Part shown: piece by piece, positions 5,991 to 7,237 of the stretch | Layout: every line of letters begins with the position of its first letter | Position numbering within the stretch: the first letter of the stretch is position 1 | Assembly: GCA_964469165.1 (NCBI GenBank) | Contig: CAYXXZ010000121.1 | Span: forward strand, 1-7,237 | Source: CAYXXZ01 sp964469165 | GTDB lineage: Bacteria > Pseudomonadota > Gammaproteobacteria > Pseudomonadales > Porticoccaceae | DNA length: 7,237 nt | Direction of reading: 5' to 3' | The notes under the pieces: generated by a model | Databases searched by the model: none | Seen by the model: the letters and a program-made list of their open reading frames with translations, nothing else | What the model was told of the DNA's origin: nothing | Made by a program: the position numbers and the translations under genes

Positions 5991-6428
5991 ATGAAATTCG
6001 GCAAAACCCTGGTTGTTCTCTCGCTGACCCTGGCGTCCGGCCTGGCCGGCGCCAACGACAAAAAACTGGTGGAATACCGCGACAACGGCATGGAAATTCT
6101 CGGTGGCCACATGGGCTCCATCGTCGCCATCGTCAAGGGCGAAGTGCCCTATGCCTCTGAGCTGGCCTACCACGCCGATGCGCTGGCGGCTGCCGCCCCC
6201 ACGGTTCTGACCATGTTCGAAATCGAAGCCATGAGCGACGACAGCGATGCGCTGCCGAAGATCTGGCAGCAGTGGGCAGATTTCGAGAAAGCTGCCCGGA
6301 AGCTCGAAACCGCATCCGCCGATCTCGCCGCGGCGGTAGCCAGCGGTGAGCGGGGCGCCATTGGCGCGGCGCTCGGCGAAGTGGGCAAGTCCTGCAAGGG
6401 CTGCCATGACGAGTTCGTGGAAGACTGA
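5991..6428 (+). CDS. Cytochrome c' (periplasmic, class II c-type)
   Basis: A 145-residue precursor. Residues 1-21 form a Sec signal peptide: K2 and K5, a hydrophobic core LVVLSLTLASGL, and an AGA cleavage site before N22. The mature protein, about 124 residues, aligns along its length with Alcaligenes xylosoxidans cytochrome c', including YR near the N-terminus, the HFGR/HMGS turn, VKG..PY, the central IW and the C-terminal haem site. CKGCH at 135-139 binds haem covalently, with H139 as the axial ligand. The family forms four-helix bundles that bind NO or CO; proposed roles are NO binding and electron transfer. M34 occupies the position of the distal Leu16 of the Alcaligenes protein. The ATG at 5991 is chosen over the in-frame ATG at 5913 because it has AAGGAAG upstream and starts the signal peptide. 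The cytochrome b561 gene begins 5 bp after its stop. Confidence 0.92.
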   Translation: MKFGKTLVVLSLTLASGLAGANDKKLVEYRDNGMEILGGHMGSIVAIVKGEVPYASELAYHADALAAAAPTVLTMFEIEAMSDDSDALPKIWQQWADFEKAARKLETASADLAAAVASGERGAIGAALGEVGKSCKGCHDEFVED

Positions 6429-6433
6429 TCGCC

Positions 6434-7138
6434 ATGGCGAATGATCGGACCCGGCAGGTGTGGGACCTGCCGGTTCGCGTTTTCCATTGGGCGCTGGTCG
6501 TTCTGGTGACGCTGCTGTGGTTGACCGGCGAGTTCGGCGGCTTCGATATCTCCGGCGAGTATCCGCTGGTGGGTTATCTGTATCTGTCCAACATGGATGT
6601 CCACGCGCTGCTCGGCCAGGGCGTACTGGTGCTGGTGGTATTCCGTATCCTGTGGGGATTGTTCGGCTCATCCACGGCGCGCTTCTCAGGTTTCGTGCGC
6701 GGTCCCGCAACGGTATTTCGTGAACTGCGCGCACTGTTGCGCGGCGACGTGCCCGAGTCACTGGGGCACAACCCGCTCGGCGCACTCATGGTGCTGGCAC
6801 TGCTTGCCCTGCTGGGATTTCAGGCGGTCAGTGGTCTGTTCGCCCAGGATGACCTGTTCTTCTCCGGCCCCCTTGCCGCAACGGTGAGCAGCGATACCAG
6901 CAAAACGCTCACCAGCCTGCACAAGCAGTCATTCTCCGTTCTGCAGGTATTGATCCTGTTGCATGTGGTTGCGGTGCTGTACTACCTGGTGCGCGGCCGC
7001 AATCTCATCTCTGCAATGTTCAGTGGCACAAAGAAACATCACGGCGACACAGCACAGGTGACCATGGCGCCCTGGTGGCGGGCGCTGATCTGTTTCGGCG
7101 CGTCGCTGGGTGGGGTGTATTGGGTGGTGAATTTTTGA
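6434..7138 (+). CDS. Cytochrome b561 family di-haem membrane protein
   Basis: A 234-residue inner-membrane b-type cytochrome of the bacterial b561 / Ni-Fe hydrogenase cytochrome b family, which passes electrons between the quinone pool and periplasmic partners. Hydrophobic segments lie at about 16-32, 58-77, 115-136, 167-186 and 212-232. The first four form the usual core, and the fifth is an extra C-terminal helix ending right at VVNF. Candidate haem ligands are H18 (FHW), H57, H163 and H177, one or two per core helix as expected. GHNPLGALMVLALL (111-124) is a typical family stretch. The start at 6434 has GGAAG at 6419-6423, inside the end of the cytochrome c' gene. The 5-bp gap implies one operon and a c-b electron-transfer pair; the direction and terminal partner are inferred. 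The gene is followed within 5 nt by an inverted heptamer array. Confidence 0.88.
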   Translation: MANDRTRQVWDLPVRVFHWALVVLVTLLWLTGEFGGFDISGEYPLVGYLYLSNMDVHALLGQGVLVLVVFRILWGLFGSSTARFSGFVRGPATVFRELRALLRGDVPESLGHNPLGALMVLALLALLGFQAVSGLFAQDDLFFSGPLAATVSSDTSKTLTSLHKQSFSVLQVLILLHVVAVLYYLVRGRNLISAMFSGTKKHHGDTAQVTMAPWWRALICFGASLGGVYWVVNF

Positions 7139-7142
7139 GAAG

Positions 7143-7237
7143 TTCACAGTTCACAGTTGACAGTTTTCAGGGGTGGATCACACTCATACTGTGAACTGTG
7201 AACTGTGAACTGTGAACTGTGAACTGTGAACTGTGAA
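7143..7237. repeat. Inverted array of 7-bp repeats (TTCACAG)n / (CTGTGAA)n
   Basis: The left arm has four units: TTCACAG at 7143-7149 and 7150-7156, TTGACAG at 7157-7163 and TTTTCAG at 7164-7170. After an 18-nt spacer, the right arm has seven perfect CTGTGAA units from 7189 to 7237 and continues past the window edge. Four right units can pair with the left arm to make a stem of about 28 bp, with mismatches confined to the loop-proximal half. It starts 4 nt after the cytochrome b561 stop, so it may act as a transcript end. The unequal arms suggest recent expansion by slippage on the right side. Confidence 0.85.

Noticed and set aside
5826..6785. Minus-strand open frame of 319 codons over the cytochrome genes
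   Set aside because: It is antisense to two well-supported genes, crosses their junction and carries no recognisable domain.
7143..7237. CRISPR array
   Set aside because: Units are 7 bp with no spacers and are arranged as inverted arms, unlike a CRISPR repeat-spacer structure.

Overview
The window looks like a GC-rich chromosomal segment from a gammaproteobacterium. The evidence is the dksA-gluQRS gene order, a DinG helicase close in length and cysteine spacing to the E. coli enzyme, and REP-type repeats with a GTAG head like those of Pseudomonas and relatives. I cannot name genus or species. All intact genes are on the + strand.

Region 1 (1-989) holds the last 15 codons of dksA, a strong hairpin, and gluQRS, the tRNA-Asp queuosine glutamylation enzyme. 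Region 2 (990-1403) is a 414-bp gap without an intact gene. It holds four REP-like repeats in two tail-to-tail pairs. Between the two inner copies lies a short minus-strand relic of the C-terminal zinc domain of RsgA, a ribosome-assembly GTPase. The relic has an in-frame amber codon and has lost one metal-ligand cysteine.

Region 3 (1404-5754) is a tight three-gene run: pyrB (pyrimidine synthesis), a PlsB/PlsC-like acyltransferase (phospholipid synthesis, substrate not certain) and dinG (iron-sulfur DNA helicase). Gaps are 9 bp and then an 8-bp overlap, so co-transcription is likely although the functions differ. Start codons were revised to GTG for pyrB and TTG for dinG.

Region 4 (5755-5990) opens with an inverted array of 7-bp repeats just after dinG. 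It is followed by a two-gene redox operon (5991-7138): a secreted cytochrome c' and a membrane di-haem cytochrome b561, which probably exchange electrons at the periplasmic face. Just after its stop codon is a second inverted 7-bp array with a different unit; its right arm has seven perfect copies and runs off the window edge.

The genes are mostly ordinary. The most interesting material is between them: the REP-bounded rsgA relic, and the two heptamer arrays that share an architecture but not a sequence.
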